From the NCBI GenBank assembly GCA_902764825.1, contig CACWXL010000021.1, positions 1 through 58,554 of the forward strand: a DNA stretch of 58,554 bases, given 5' to 3'. Both the position numbers and the translations under genes were made by a program. Under the pieces are notes generated by a model. That model did not search any database and had not been told where the DNA came from. It saw only the letters and a list, made by a program, of their open reading frames with translations. Shown piece by piece: positions 25,628 through 34,847 of the stretch. How positions within the stretch are numbered: position 1 is the first letter of the stretch; every line of letters begins with the position of its first letter. Source of the stretch: Oscillospiraceae bacterium (GTDB lineage: Bacteria; Bacillota; Clostridia; Saccharofermentanales; Saccharofermentanaceae).

Positions 25628-27084
25628 AAACCTGCCTCCTTCATTGCGGGATAGATCTTTGAAAACTCCTTATATCTCTCGTCATACTTAGCAACGAGCT
25701 CAGGTGTGGGAACAACGGATACGTGCTTGGAGACTGTAGCTGCGCAAGCTTCCTCAACAGAAGCATACTCGCCGCAAGCAACTGCTGCGAGAAGAGCGCC
25801 GCCCATTGCAGGACCTTCGTCGTTCTCTGTCTGGGTAAGTTCGATGCCGAGTACGTTGGATACGATCGTGCACCAGAGCTTGGACTTTGCACCGCCGCCG
25901 CAGATGGAGGAACTCTTGATGTCGAGGCCCATCTTTTTCGCGCACTCGAAAGAATCTCTTAATGCGAATGCAACGCCTTCCATAACAGCAAGTGTCATAT
26001 CCTTACGTGTTGTATCCATTGACATGCCTACGAACATAGCGCGGCAGTCAGGGTTGTTGAGAGGTGATCTCTCGCCCATGAGATAAGGCAGGAAGAATAC
26101 TTTGTTGGTTCCGAGAGCCTCAAGGCCTTCCTGTTCCTTGGAATAATCTGTTGTGCCGATGATCTCTTCCATCCACCACTTGTTGCAGGATGCAGCAGAG
26201 AGCATGCAGCCCATGAGATGGAATCCGCCATCTGCGTGATCGAATGCGTGGAGCGAGTTAGCTTCATCATTCTTGAATGTGCTCGATGCGATGAATATCG
26301 TTCCGGAAGTACCGAGAGAGATATTGCATCCGCCATTGCCGATGATCCCCATACCTACGGCCGCTGCCGCATTATCACCGGCGCCTGCCGCGATAACGCA
26401 GTCCTTATTGATACCGAGCTTTTCTGCAATCTCGGGAAGGATCTTGCCGATCGCCTCATAACTCTCGAACACTTCGGGAAGCCACTCAGCCTTCATGTCC
26501 AAGATCTTGAGCATCTCGTCAGACCACTTTCTGTTCTCGCAGTCGAAATAGAGCGTGCCTGATGCATCAGATACGTCTGTTGCGAAAACGCCGGAAAGTC
26601 TGTAAGCAAGATAGTCCTTAGGGAGCAGGATCTTTGCGATCTTTGCAAAATTCTCGGGTTCATTCTTATGTACCCACATTACCTTCGGTGCCGTAAAGCC
26701 CGCGAAAGCAATGTTGCCTGTATACTTTGAAAGGTTTGCCTTGCCGATCTCATTGTTGAGATAATCCGTCTCCACCTGGGATCTGCCGTCGTTCCAAAGG
26801 ATAGCAGGTCTGATTACCTGACCCTCGCTGTCAAGAAGAGTAAGTCCGTGCATCTGGCCGCCGAAGCTGATACCTGCAACTTCATTGCCGTCGATGCCTT
26901 CAAGGAGCTTTGACAAGCCCTTGATAGTGCCGTCGAACCAATCTTCGGGATTCTGTTCGGACCATCCGGTCTGCGGGAAGTTAACGGGATAGCTTTCAGA
27001 AACAGTTCTGATAATCTTTCCGCCGCTCTGCATGAGCAGGAGCTTAACCGCCGATGTTCCGAGATCAATACCTATAAAATACAT
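25621..27084 (-). CDS. xylB: xylulokinase (FGGY family)
   Basis: 487 residues, the usual length. The N-terminal phosphate-binding motif is GIDLGTSAVKLLLM. Next come SFGGQMHGLTLLD and ILWNDGRSQ, typical of xylulose kinases, then CVIAAGAGDNAAAAVGMG and the C-terminal ICGGGAKSKLW. It makes xylulose 5-phosphate from xylulose using ATP. First gene of an operon with the isomerase fusion and split transketolase, which together carry a pentose into central metabolism. The RBS GGGAGG lies just upstream of the ATG. Confidence 0.93.
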   Translation of the reverse strand: MYFIGIDLGTSAVKLLLMQSGGKIIRTVSESYPVNFPQTGWSEQNPEDWFDGTIKGLSKLLEGIDGNEVAGISFGGQMHGLTLLDSEGQVIRPAILWNDGRSQVETDYLNNEIGKANLSKYTGNIAFAGFTAPKVMWVHKNEPENFAKIAKILLPKDYLAYRLSGVFATDVSDASGTLYFDCENRKWSDEMLKILDMKAEWLPEVFESYEAIGKILPEIAEKLGINKDCVIAAGAGDNAAAAVGMGIIGNGGCNISLGTSGTIFIASSTFKNDEANSLHAFDHADGGFHLMGCMLSAASCNKWWMEEIIGTTDYSKEQEGLEALGTNKVFFLPYLMGERSPLNNPDCRAMFVGMSMDTTRKDMTLAVMEGVAFALRDSFECAKKMGLDIKSSSICGGGAKSKLWCTIVSNVLGIELTQTENDEGPAMGGALLAAVACGEYASVEEACAATVSKHVSVVPTPELVAKYDERYKEFSKIYPAMKEAGLW

Positions 27085-27954
27085 ATGAACCTCCCGATTC
27101 GCTTAATAGTACAAGTAACATATTAAAAGGAATACCTCAAAAAGTGCACACTCCAAAGTGCAAGGAATCTTCATTTATATTTATACGCTTTCAACAAATT
27201 TGTCATTTCTTGCGATTTGGCATTTATTCCGATATTGCTAACTTTACGGAGCGTGTTTTCAGTGTTTACGGGGCTTGCGCGAAAACGGGTTATCTCGCAA
27301 AGGCCATTTTCTACAAAAATTGCTATACAAATCTTGCGAGTTGAAATAGCAAGTTTTGTCAAATCAAAATGAGGCAATAATGAGGCTAAAACAGGAGGAT
27401 CCGAGGGGCCGGCATCATGTTAAGGCGATGGCGTCAGTTTGGTGCTCTTTGGAGCGGCTTGGGAGCGGCTTGGGAGCGGCTCGGGAGCGGACGGAGCGTG
27501 GCTGGCGCATCTTTGAGATTGCTTGGGGACGGATTGAAGGCTGTGTCAGGCCAAACGGACGGCAGAATGAGCGGCGCTGCCGTCGGTTTTGCCGTTCAGG
27601 CCACGAAATTCAGGCAAAAATCAAGGCGGCGCCTAGAAAAACGCCTAGAATCCACTTCAAAACTGCTAAAAATCCAGGCAAAAATCTAGGCGGCTAGAAA
27701 AATCGCCTAGATTTTCAATCCACAACAAAAAAATCACGTTCAAAACGAAATGCAGGCTAAATGCACGGCTATAGCCGGACAAACAGCCGTACTTTTCGAA
27801 GTTTGATAAAACATCAGGCGGAATGCCAGGCGGCGCCGGATGTTTTGCCGGGAGTTCAACGCCGCGGAGGAGGCCACGCCAATCACACAAACAAAACGGC
27901 CGGACTTAAGTAAAAAGCCCGGCCGCGGTAATCAGTTCAGTTTAATAAATCGAC
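27085..27954. other. 870-nt intergenic region with short repeats and hairpins
   Basis: No convincing gene. Near xylB it is AT-rich and should hold that promoter. Between 27451 and 27494 are four 11-bp tandem units (GGAGCGGCTTG, the last two diverged). At 27627-27650 and 27689-27713 is an imperfect direct repeat built on GGCGCCTAGAAAAACGCCTAG. The second copy lies in a perfect 12-bp hairpin (27681-27692 with 27704-27715). The rest is rich in GCC/GGC and CAGGC words. Two overlapping open frames at 27356-27697 come from the repeats and have no RBS. Confidence 0.6.
27890..27925 (-). terminator. terminator of carB
   Basis: On the minus strand CGGCCGG and CCGGCCG form a strong 7-bp stem followed by TTTTGTTTG, 30 nt past the carB stop. 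Confidence 0.85.
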
Positions 27955-30171
27955 TTACTTAATGTCAGCGTGGTAGTCCTGAAGTGCCTTGACTTCGAAC
28001 TGGCGCTCCTTGGCAGCCTTGATGCCCTCTGCGCAAGCCTTTGCGGCAGCCATCGTTGTGATGTAAGGGATGTGCTGGCGGATGGCATCCTTACGGATGT
28101 AAGAGTCGTCGTGTGAGGATGTCTTGCCGGCAGGAGTGTTGATGACGAGGTCGATGTCACGGTTGAGGATCATGTCGCCAATGTTGGGTCTGCCCTCGTA
28201 GAGCTTCTTGACCTTCTCGGCTGCGATGCCTGCACCGACGATCATGTCGTATGTGCCGCCTGTTGCGTAGATCTTGAATCCGAGATCAGCGAAAGCCTGA
28301 GCGACTTCGACGAGGTCGACCTTGTCGAGATCGGATACGGAAAGGAGTACGCTGCCCTCAAGAGGAAGCTCTGTCTTTGTTGCTTCCTGAGCCTTGAAGC
28401 ATGCTTCGCCGAAGTGTGTTGCAAGACCTAAGACCTCACCTGTGGATCTCATTTCGGGTCCTAAGATAGGGTCGACTTCCTGGAACATGTTGAACGGGAA
28501 GACAGCTTCCTTGACTCCGTAGTGAGGGATGACCTTGTCGTGGAGTTCAGGTACGGGTGACGGTCTGCCTGTGAGCTGGCTCGTCATGATGTCGGTAGCG
28601 ATCTTGACCATGTTGGTGCCTGTGACCTTGGATACGAGCGGTACCGTTCTTGATGCACGGGGGTTAGCCTCGAGCACGAATACGACGCCGTCTTCGATCG
28701 CGTACTGCATGTTCATGAGACCTACAACGTGCATCTCGACTGCGATCTTTCTTGTGTATTCCTTGATCGTCTCAACGATCTCGGGTGAGAGATTCTTTGA
28801 AGGCAGGATGCATGCGGAGTCACCGGAGTGGATTCCGGCAAGCTCGATGTGCTCCATGACTGCAGGAACGTAGCAGTTTGTGCCGTCGGAGATAGCATCT
28901 GCCTCGCACTCTGTTGCGTGGTGCAGGAAACGGTCGATGAGGATCGGTCTGTCAGGTGTAACGCCGACAGCTGCATTCATGTAGACTCTCATCATCTCGT
29001 CGTCGTGAACGACTTCCATTCCTCTTCCGCCGAGAACGTAAGAAGGACGTACCATTACAGGGTAGCCGATCTTGTTGGCGATGGAGATGGCTTCGTCAGC
29101 ATTTACTGCCATGCCTGCTTCAGGCATCGGGATGCCGAGGCGGTTCATCATGGCGCGGAAGTGATCTCTGTCTTCTGCAAGGTCGATAGTCTCAGGTGTT
29201 GTACCAAGGATGTTTACGCCGTTTGCCTTGAGTGAAGCTGCGAGGTTCAGAGGTGTCTGGCCGCCGAACTGGGCGATTACGCCGATCGGCTTTTCCTTCT
29301 CGTGGATCGCGAGAACGTCTTCCAATGTCAAGGGCTCGAAATAGAGCTTGTCGGAAGTATCGTAGTCTGTTGAGACCGTCTCAGGGTTGCAGTTAACGAT
29401 GATGGATTCGAAGCCGAGCTTCTTCAGTGCAAGTGCAGCGTGTACGCAGCAGTAGTCGAACTCGATTCCCTGTCCGATCCTGTTAGGGCCGCCGCCTAAG
29501 ATCATGATCTTCTTGTTGTTGGAAGAAGGTGACTTGTCTTCTGCAATATGATAGGAAGAATAGTAATAAGCAGCATCCTGTGTTCCGGATACGTGAACGC
29601 CTTCCCATGCTTCCTTGATGCCGTATTCATAACGTGCGCGGCGGATAAGGTCTTCGGAAACGCCGAGGAGCTGTGAGAGGTACTTGTCGGAGAAGCCGTC
29701 AAGCTTAGCCTGGCGGAGCACGGGCTCGTCAGGGATCCTTCCTGCACCCTTGAGGAGAGCTTCCTCTTCCTCAACGAGTTCCTTCATCTGCTCGATGAAC
29801 CAGTGCTTGATCTTTGTGAGCTCATAGAGTTCATCGACCGTGGCGCCCTTGCGGAGTGCCTCATACATGATGAACTGACGCTCGGATGAAGGTACAGTGA
29901 GCTTTAACATGAGCTCTTCCTTGGAGAGCTTGTTGAAGTCCTTGGCAAAACCAAGACCGTATCTGTCCTTCTCCAAAGAACGGATGGCCTTTTGGAAGGC
30001 TTCCTTGTATGTCTTGCCGATGCTCATGACTTCGCCTACGGCTCTCATCTGAGTGCCGAGCTTGTCCTGAGCGCCGTGGAACTTCTCGAAAGCCCATCTT
30101 GCGAACTTGATTACGACATAGTCGCCGTCCGGATAGTACTTGTCGAGTGTGCCGTACTTGCCGCAGGGGAT
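27955..30171 (-). CDS. carB: carbamoyl-phosphate synthase large subunit, C-terminal part (after frameshift)
   Basis: Continues carB in a second frame. Homologous reading starts at about 30171 with IPCGKYGTLDKYYPDGDYVVIKFARWAFEKF and runs 738 residues to the end. It holds the oligomerisation domain, the second ATP-grasp domain (GQGIEFDYCCVHAALALKKLG, then MVRPSYVLGGRGMEVVH) and the C-terminal allosteric MGS-like domain (YATGGTYDMI). The first in-frame ATG is at 30048, inside the oligomerisation domain. The domain order and length match the family. It is unlikely to be translated on its own from 30048 since no RBS is seen, so either the frameshift is a sequence error or the gene is damaged. Confidence 0.88.
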   Translation of the reverse strand: MPCGKYGTLDKYYPDGDYVVIKFARWAFEKFHGAQDKLGTQMRAVGEVMSIGKTYKEAFQKAIRSLEKDRYGLGFAKDFNKLSKEELMLKLTVPSSERQFIMYEALRKGATVDELYELTKIKHWFIEQMKELVEEEEALLKGAGRIPDEPVLRQAKLDGFSDKYLSQLLGVSEDLIRRARYEYGIKEAWEGVHVSGTQDAAYYYSSYHIAEDKSPSSNNKKIMILGGGPNRIGQGIEFDYCCVHAALALKKLGFESIIVNCNPETVSTDYDTSDKLYFEPLTLEDVLAIHEKEKPIGVIAQFGGQTPLNLAASLKANGVNILGTTPETIDLAEDRDHFRAMMNRLGIPMPEAGMAVNADEAISIANKIGYPVMVRPSYVLGGRGMEVVHDDEMMRVYMNAAVGVTPDRPILIDRFLHHATECEADAISDGTNCYVPAVMEHIELAGIHSGDSACILPSKNLSPEIVETIKEYTRKIAVEMHVVGLMNMQYAIEDGVVFVLEANPRASRTVPLVSKVTGTNMVKIATDIMTSQLTGRPSPVPELHDKVIPHYGVKEAVFPFNMFQEVDPILGPEMRSTGEVLGLATHFGEACFKAQEATKTELPLEGSVLLSVSDLDKVDLVEVAQAFADLGFKIYATGGTYDMIVGAGIAAEKVKKLYEGRPNIGDMILNRDIDLVINTPAGKTSSHDDSYIRKDAIRQHIPYITTMAAAKACAEGIKAAKERQFEVKALQDYHADIK

Positions 30172-31159
30172 CGAGGCCGCATGCGAGCATTGCGGAAACG
30201 AGAGCTATAGGGAATCCTGTTGCCTTTGAAGCGAGAGCGGAAGATCTGGATGTTCTCGGGTTGATCTCGATAACAACGATCCTTCCTGTCTTGGGATCGT
30301 GAGCGAACTGGCAGTTGCAGCCGCCGATAACTTCGATGGCCTTAACGATGCTGTAGGAATATTCCTGAAGCTTCTTCTGTACGTCTTCAGAGATCGTGAG
30401 CATCGGAGCTGAGCAGAAAGAGTCACCTGTGTGAACGCCGATAGGGTCGATGTTCTCGATGAAGCAGACTGTGATGACGTTGTTCTTTGCGTCTCTTACG
30501 ACTTCGAGCTCGAGCTCTTCCCAGCCGCTGATGGACTCTTCTACGAGTACCTGGTGGATCATGGAAGCTGCAAGGCCTCTCTCGACGACTGTCTTGAGCT
30601 CATCGATGTTGTAAACGAGGCCGCCGCCTGCACCGCCCATGGTGTAAGCAGGTCTGATTACTACAGGGTAGCCTAAGTCTTCTGCGATCTTGACGGCTTC
30701 ATCAACGGAGTATGCCTCGTGGGATCTGGGCATCTCGATGCCTAAAGAAGTCATTGTCTCCTTGAATTCGATTCTGTCCTCGCCTCTCTCGATGGCATCG
30801 ACCTGGACGCCGATAACCTGGACGCCGTACTTTTCGAGCACGCCGGCCTTGGAAAGCTCGGAGCAGAGGTTAAGGCCTGACTGTCCGCCTAAGTTAGGGA
30901 GAAGCGCATCAGGACGCTCTTTTGCGATGATCTGCTCAAGACGCTTTACGTTGAGCGGTTCGATGTAGGTTCTGTCTGCTACATCAGGGTCAGTCATGAT
31001 GGTTGCAGGGTTGGAATTGACCAGAACGATCTCATAGCCGAGCTTTCTTAAAGCCTTGCATGCCTGGGTTCCGGAATAGTCGAACTCGCAGGCCTGGCCG
31101 ATGATGATAGGACCTGAACCGATGATGAGGATCTTGTTGATGTCTTCTCTCTTTGGCAT
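29861..31159 (-). CDS. carB: carbamoyl-phosphate synthase large subunit, N-terminal part (frameshifted)
   Basis: The large subunit joins bicarbonate, ammonia (from the small subunit) and ATP to make carbamoyl phosphate for arginine and pyrimidines. This frame starts at the ATG at 31159 (AAGGGGGC upstream) and reads MPKREDINKILIIGSGPIIIGQACEFDYSG, then the first ATP-grasp domain to LASKATGFPIALVSAMLACGL. At about 30172 it leaves the family sequence; the last 100 or so residues to 29861 are out-of-frame translation. Skipping one base at 30172 joins the two parts into about 1067 residues, the normal size. No carA gene is adjacent. Confidence 0.88.
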   Translation of the reverse strand: MPKREDINKILIIGSGPIIIGQACEFDYSGTQACKALRKLGYEIVLVNSNPATIMTDPDVADRTYIEPLNVKRLEQIIAKERPDALLPNLGGQSGLNLCSELSKAGVLEKYGVQVIGVQVDAIERGEDRIEFKETMTSLGIEMPRSHEAYSVDEAVKIAEDLGYPVVIRPAYTMGGAGGGLVYNIDELKTVVERGLAASMIHQVLVEESISGWEELELEVVRDAKNNVITVCFIENIDPIGVHTGDSFCSAPMLTISEDVQKKLQEYSYSIVKAIEVIGGCNCQFAHDPKTGRIVVIEINPRTSRSSALASKATGFPIALVSAMLACGLDPLRQVRHTRQVLSGRRLCRNQVRKMGFREVPRRSGQARHSDESRRRSHEHRQDIQGSLPKGHPFFGEGQIRSWFCQGLQQALQGRAHVKAHCTFIRASVHHV

Positions 31160-31261
31160 AGTACTTACGCCCCCTTATTAATATATGCAAATTTACTGGA
31201 TAGAATTCTAACATAGGAACCTCGTATTTGCACAACAAAAATTATGGATTAAAATACTTTC

Positions 31262-31912
31262 ATGAAAAATGTAATAAAGTCCAGTGATCACCGCTTTTCG
31301 GAGCCCTCGAAAACCTCATTTCCGGGGCATTTAAAGCGCTTAATACCGGCCGCCGCGCTCTGCCTTACGCTCATCGCGGTGCCTCTTACGGGCTGTTTTG
31401 AGCCGAAACCGCAGCAGACGATCTATAAAGAGACCTCCGATACGATCGCATCCGTCTTCTCGGAGAACGATGCCGGCGGCACGGGGCTCCCGTTCGGAGT
31501 CACCCTCCAGATCGACCCTTCTGTGCTTATTCCCTGTGAGCTCGAAAGAGTGGTCGACGGCGATACGATCATAGTCCACGACCCTGACAACAACAGATTA
31601 AGAGTCCGCCTTACAGGCATCAACGCTCCCGAATCGGTCCTTGAGGACGAGAGCAAGAATACCGATGAAGGCCGTGACGCTTCCAAATTCCTTAAAGAAC
31701 TCCTCGCTGACGTCAAGACCGTATATCTCGAATATGACGAGGGCCAGTTTGACCAGTACGGCAGGACCCTGGCTTATGTCTGGATCGACACCGGAACCAC
31801 ATACATTATGGTCAACGAGGTTATCCTCGCGACAGGCCATGCCAAGCCTGTATATATCAAACCGAACTTAAGATACGCAGACACATTCAGACTTTACGAG
31901 ACAGACGACTGA
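31262..31912 (+). CDS. secreted thermonuclease-like (SNase) lipoprotein
   Basis: 216 residues. A basic N-terminus leads into a signal segment with lipobox LTGC (Cys45), so the protein is anchored outside the cell. The C-terminal 130 residues form a staphylococcal-nuclease domain: VVDGDTIIV, LRVRLTGINAPE (with the conserved Arg and Asp/Glu set), EGRDASKFLKELL, QYGRTLAYVWID, and NEVILATGHA. It should cut extracellular DNA or RNA with calcium. The ATG has no RBS and lies a few bases past an AT-rich segment, so a leaderless start or a missed start is possible. It is followed 2 nt later by an acyltransferase gene. Confidence 0.85.
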   Translation: MKNVIKSSDHRFSEPSKTSFPGHLKRLIPAAALCLTLIAVPLTGCFEPKPQQTIYKETSDTIASVFSENDAGGTGLPFGVTLQIDPSVLIPCELERVVDGDTIIVHDPDNNRLRVRLTGINAPESVLEDESKNTDEGRDASKFLKELLADVKTVYLEYDEGQFDQYGRTLAYVWIDTGTTYIMVNEVILATGHAKPVYIKPNLRYADTFRLYETDD

Positions 31913-31913
31913 T

Positions 31914-33029
31914 ATGGGCCGGAAAGCAGATGCCGTAAGCACAGACATCACTTCAGAGAAGACGCTGCACCTCAAAGGCATCGCGCTGCTCCTTTTGATG
32001 TGGCATCACCTCTTCGGCGTCGAGTACCTGTCCGGCTGGTCGGCGATAATCCCCGGCACCGAAGGCGCATCCTACGTAACCGGCGCTTCGGGCAAGATAT
32101 GCCTTGCGATCTTTCTTTTCTGTTCCGGATACGGTCTTTACAAGTCATATGTAAGCAAGGAAACTCCAAGCAAGACCTATATCCTCAAAAGGCTCGCAAA
32201 GACTCTCATCCCCTACTGGATAGTCATGATCATCGCCATAGCCTATCTGCTCTTTGCGGGCAGGTTCGAACCTAAATATATCTTCGTCAACCTCTTTGCC
32301 CTGCTCCACTCGACCGATATCTTATATGTGACCTTCTCATGGTTCATTAAGCTCTACGTCCTTTTGCTCCTCGTGCTGCCTCTTGTAAGGCTCATCGAAC
32401 GCAAGTGGAAGAAAAATGCCTTGATCGACATCCTGATCTATATCGCAGTGCCGTTCGCATCAGCATTGGGTCTTGCAAGGTTCTTTCACGAAGATACCTT
32501 TGAGAGCATCCCGTCATTTCTTATGAGCACGCTGGTGTTCCTGCTCGCATGGTTCCCGCTGTTCGCGATCGGTATGCTTTTCGCGAAATACGACACATAC
32601 AAAAAGGTCAGGGGCTTTGCCGACAAGTTCCCGGGTTACCTCGTGATAATATTGGCGGTCCTCATCATCGGAAACATGATCTATCTGAGGTTCATTGTTA
32701 ATAATTTCCTCGGTGATTCGATCCTGTACCACTGCTGCATGGCCGATGTGTTCTTCGGACCTGTATTCGTGTGCGCATTCCTGCTCCTGATGGACAACAT
32801 GAAACACAAGAGCAGATACGTGCTCCCGTTCATCGGAAAGAATTCCGTTTTCTACTGGCTCTTGAGCGGCATGTTCTTCAAGAACACGATCGAATTATCG
32901 TTCCTTATCACATGGCCTAAGATCACGGTCCTGATCTTCATCTGGACCATGGTGTTCCTTACGCCGTTCGTATTTGCCTGCTCGTGGATATCCGGAAAGC
33001 TGATAAAGCTTATCTGCAAAGATTCCTGA
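31914..33029 (+). CDS. acyltransferase family 3 membrane protein (OafA/NodX-like)
   Basis: 371 residues with about ten helices. The N-terminal motif LKGIALLLLMWHHLFG carries the conserved His of the family, which O-acetylates or acylates surface sugars, peptidoglycan or lipids. The next loop has GKICLAIFLFCSGYGLYKSY. The ATG at 31914 overlaps the region of the SNase stop (TGATATG), so the two genes are probably co-translated. It converges on the next gene with one base between stops, leaving no room for a terminator. Confidence 0.8.
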   Translation: MGRKADAVSTDITSEKTLHLKGIALLLLMWHHLFGVEYLSGWSAIIPGTEGASYVTGASGKICLAIFLFCSGYGLYKSYVSKETPSKTYILKRLAKTLIPYWIVMIIAIAYLLFAGRFEPKYIFVNLFALLHSTDILYVTFSWFIKLYVLLLLVLPLVRLIERKWKKNALIDILIYIAVPFASALGLARFFHEDTFESIPSFLMSTLVFLLAWFPLFAIGMLFAKYDTYKKVRGFADKFPGYLVIILAVLIIGNMIYLRFIVNNFLGDSILYHCCMADVFFGPVFVCAFLLLMDNMKHKSRYVLPFIGKNSVFYWLLSGMFFKNTIELSFLITWPKITVLIFIWTMVFLTPFVFACSWISGKLIKLICKDS

Positions 33030-33030
33030 A

Positions 33031-34422
33031 CTACTCGAATCCCTGACGCTTCATGCGCTTGTAGTCTTCATCGTCGTCTTCGATATCGCTCTTTGAATCA
33101 TTGAAGAAGACCGGATCGAATTCAGGCTTCTGAGAGGAAGATAACGGAACAAACGGCGACTTTACTTCAGGTGTATCCGCAGGCTTATCATCCGGATATT
33201 CAGACTTCGGATAAACTGCCTTGGGGGATTCCGTTTTCGGATAGCCGGCGGTAATCGGGTCGGTATCCTTGTTCTTTCCCTTCATGAAGAACGTCTTGAC
33301 TATCGTAGAAAACAAGATTATTGTCCAGGCCGCTCCAAAAAGGATAAAGAATATTCCGTTCTCTCCGTTCGAATCATTTACTGATGTTATTCCGGCCATG
33401 ATCATACCAAAACCGACTAACAAAAACGGAATCATAATAACAGCGTATAAGACCTTCAACGCTTTGGTCGGCTTTCCCGTGCCTGTTGCAGATGCAATCT
33501 GATCTGCAGGACCGGATTGCGATGAACGGTCTTCTTCATCAAGCGGAACTTGAGTGTACTCGATATTCTTATCCTTGATATATTGCTTGATCATAACGAA
33601 CAGGAACAAAGCAAAGAAACCGAGAATAAGTATGAGTGGAAAGAAAGTCTTGAGTATCAATCCGAATAAAGTTAAGGCACCGCCTCCGAGCTTGCTGTCA
33701 GCATCCTTCATTGCAAATTGGAATGCATGCGTAAAAGCGTCTCCCGGATTGACGTAATCCTCCAGATCCTTCTGAAGCATTTTCCGGAAAGTTGTAAACA
33801 TCTCTTCCGTCAGGATAGGATCAGTATCATCGCCCTGAACTGCTTCCCATACAAAGTCCGGAACATAGTGCTTATCACTATTACTGTTATCGTAGCATTC
33901 GGCATCATTGAAAGGTATCGAGAAGATGATCACGAAATGTTCCTCGTCTTGGAAATTGCCCGTATACACATTCATGCAGTAATCAGCCGGATCAGAATAA
34001 GTATTGATCCATTCCTCATGATATGCCGTGTAAATATGAGTACATATTCCGGTCTTCTCCTGATATTGTTTCAGGATATCTTCAAGCTGATCTTTTGCAT
34101 GAATAACATTGATGTCATCATGGACTTCCGGCACATCCATATAGTGTGCAGGAAGCTTTCTCGGGAACTCTTTAATATTCGAAAATCCAAACGCTCCGAG
34201 AAAGATCACTGCTATGACAATGCCTATGATTATTGATGAGAGACCTGTCTTCTGCGGCATCCTTTCAGAATAGATATATTCGTCCGCACCTGTGACACGG
34301 TTATGTCTCAAAAATCTTTTCGAACCCGGAAAATAATGAGTCGATATATGATTGCCGCTCGAACCGTGCGAACCGCCGTGTGATCCGCCTCCGTGCGAAC
34401 CGCCTCCTGATGAATGTGGCAT
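33031..34422 (-). CDS. membrane protein with Gly/Ser/His-rich N-terminus, function unknown
   Basis: 463 residues. The N-terminus is a low-complexity GGGSHGGGSHGGSHGSSG tract. A first helix (IIIGIVIAVIFLGAFGF, about 65-81) is followed by an outside domain of about 170 residues (AKDQLEDILKQYQEKTGICTHIYT) and then two to four further helices and a charged cytoplasmic tail with YPK repeats. The layout recalls TPM-domain membrane proteins, where a soluble domain and a Gly/Ser/His-rich segment flank helices, but the assignment is weak. RBS GGGAGGG precedes the ATG. A cupin gene lies upstream, 22 nt away, on the same strand. Confidence 0.7.
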   Translation of the reverse strand: MPHSSGGGSHGGGSHGGSHGSSGNHISTHYFPGSKRFLRHNRVTGADEYIYSERMPQKTGLSSIIIGIVIAVIFLGAFGFSNIKEFPRKLPAHYMDVPEVHDDINVIHAKDQLEDILKQYQEKTGICTHIYTAYHEEWINTYSDPADYCMNVYTGNFQDEEHFVIIFSIPFNDAECYDNSNSDKHYVPDFVWEAVQGDDTDPILTEEMFTTFRKMLQKDLEDYVNPGDAFTHAFQFAMKDADSKLGGGALTLFGLILKTFFPLILILGFFALFLFVMIKQYIKDKNIEYTQVPLDEEDRSSQSGPADQIASATGTGKPTKALKVLYAVIMIPFLLVGFGMIMAGITSVNDSNGENGIFFILFGAAWTIILFSTIVKTFFMKGKNKDTDPITAGYPKTESPKAVYPKSEYPDDKPADTPEVKSPFVPLSSSQKPEFDPVFFNDSKSDIEDDDEDYKRMKRQGFE

Positions 34423-34444
34423 TATCTATCCCTCCCTTATCCCT

Positions 34445-34774
34445 TTATTGTTTGGGTACCACTGCGTAAAAGACCAGATCTTCGCTTCCGTTGTTTATGA
34501 GCGAATGAGAGTGTCCCTCCGGGCAATAATGAACCATGCCGGGCTTAACGGCTTCTTCCGTGTCATCGAAAAGCACCTTTCCCTCGCCTTCAAGTATGAA
34601 GATCATCTCGCAGCTGCCTTCATGCTTGTGATAGCCGATCGATGAACCGGGTTCGAGCTTGCCATGCATCATCTTATTGACGCCGTCGGTAAACATCTTG
34701 TTGTAAAAAGTGCCTTCACCGCCCTTGAAACCGGGGTTGGCTTTCCATTCGATCTTGCTGTAATCAGTTGTCAT
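34445..34774 (-). CDS. cupin-domain protein
   Basis: 109 residues, a single cupin barrel. The metal-binding motifs are visible: SSIGYHKHEGSCEMIFILEG (two His, one Glu) and VHYCPEGHSHSLIN (His). Such proteins can be isomerases, mannose-6-phosphate-type enzymes, or small-molecule sensors; no specific activity can be read. The ATG at 34774 has GGAGG upstream. The palindrome TGTAACATTGTTACA lies 31 nt before the start, over the expected -35 region, so a repressor may control it. Confidence 0.85.
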   Translation of the reverse strand: MTTDYSKIEWKANPGFKGGEGTFYNKMFTDGVNKMMHGKLEPGSSIGYHKHEGSCEMIFILEGEGKVLFDDTEEAVKPGMVHYCPEGHSHSLINNGSEDLVFYAVVPKQ

Positions 34775-34804
34775 ATTATCCTCCGCAAAGCTTATATTTA
34801 TTAA

Positions 34805-34821
34805 GTGTAACATTGTTACAC
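34805..34821. promoter_or_regulatory. 17-bp perfect palindrome, candidate operator of the cupin gene
   Basis: GTGTAACATTGTTACAC. On the minus strand TAATAAATATAAG follows at the distance of a -10 region, so the palindrome would cover or flank the -35. The same 15-bp core is at 13527 and 55777. Confidence 0.5.
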
Positions 34822-34847
34822 AGGTGCTTTTATGTCTTTTTAAGCCC

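Noticed and set aside
27356..27697. Open frames over the GGAGCGG repeats
   Set aside because: They arise from GC-rich tandem units, have no RBS and encode low-complexity Arg-rich sequence in two frames.
29861..30170. Unique C-terminal tail of the carB N-terminal frame as a real domain
   Set aside because: It is the out-of-frame reading of conserved carB sequence and is rich in Arg and His as frameshift products usually are here.
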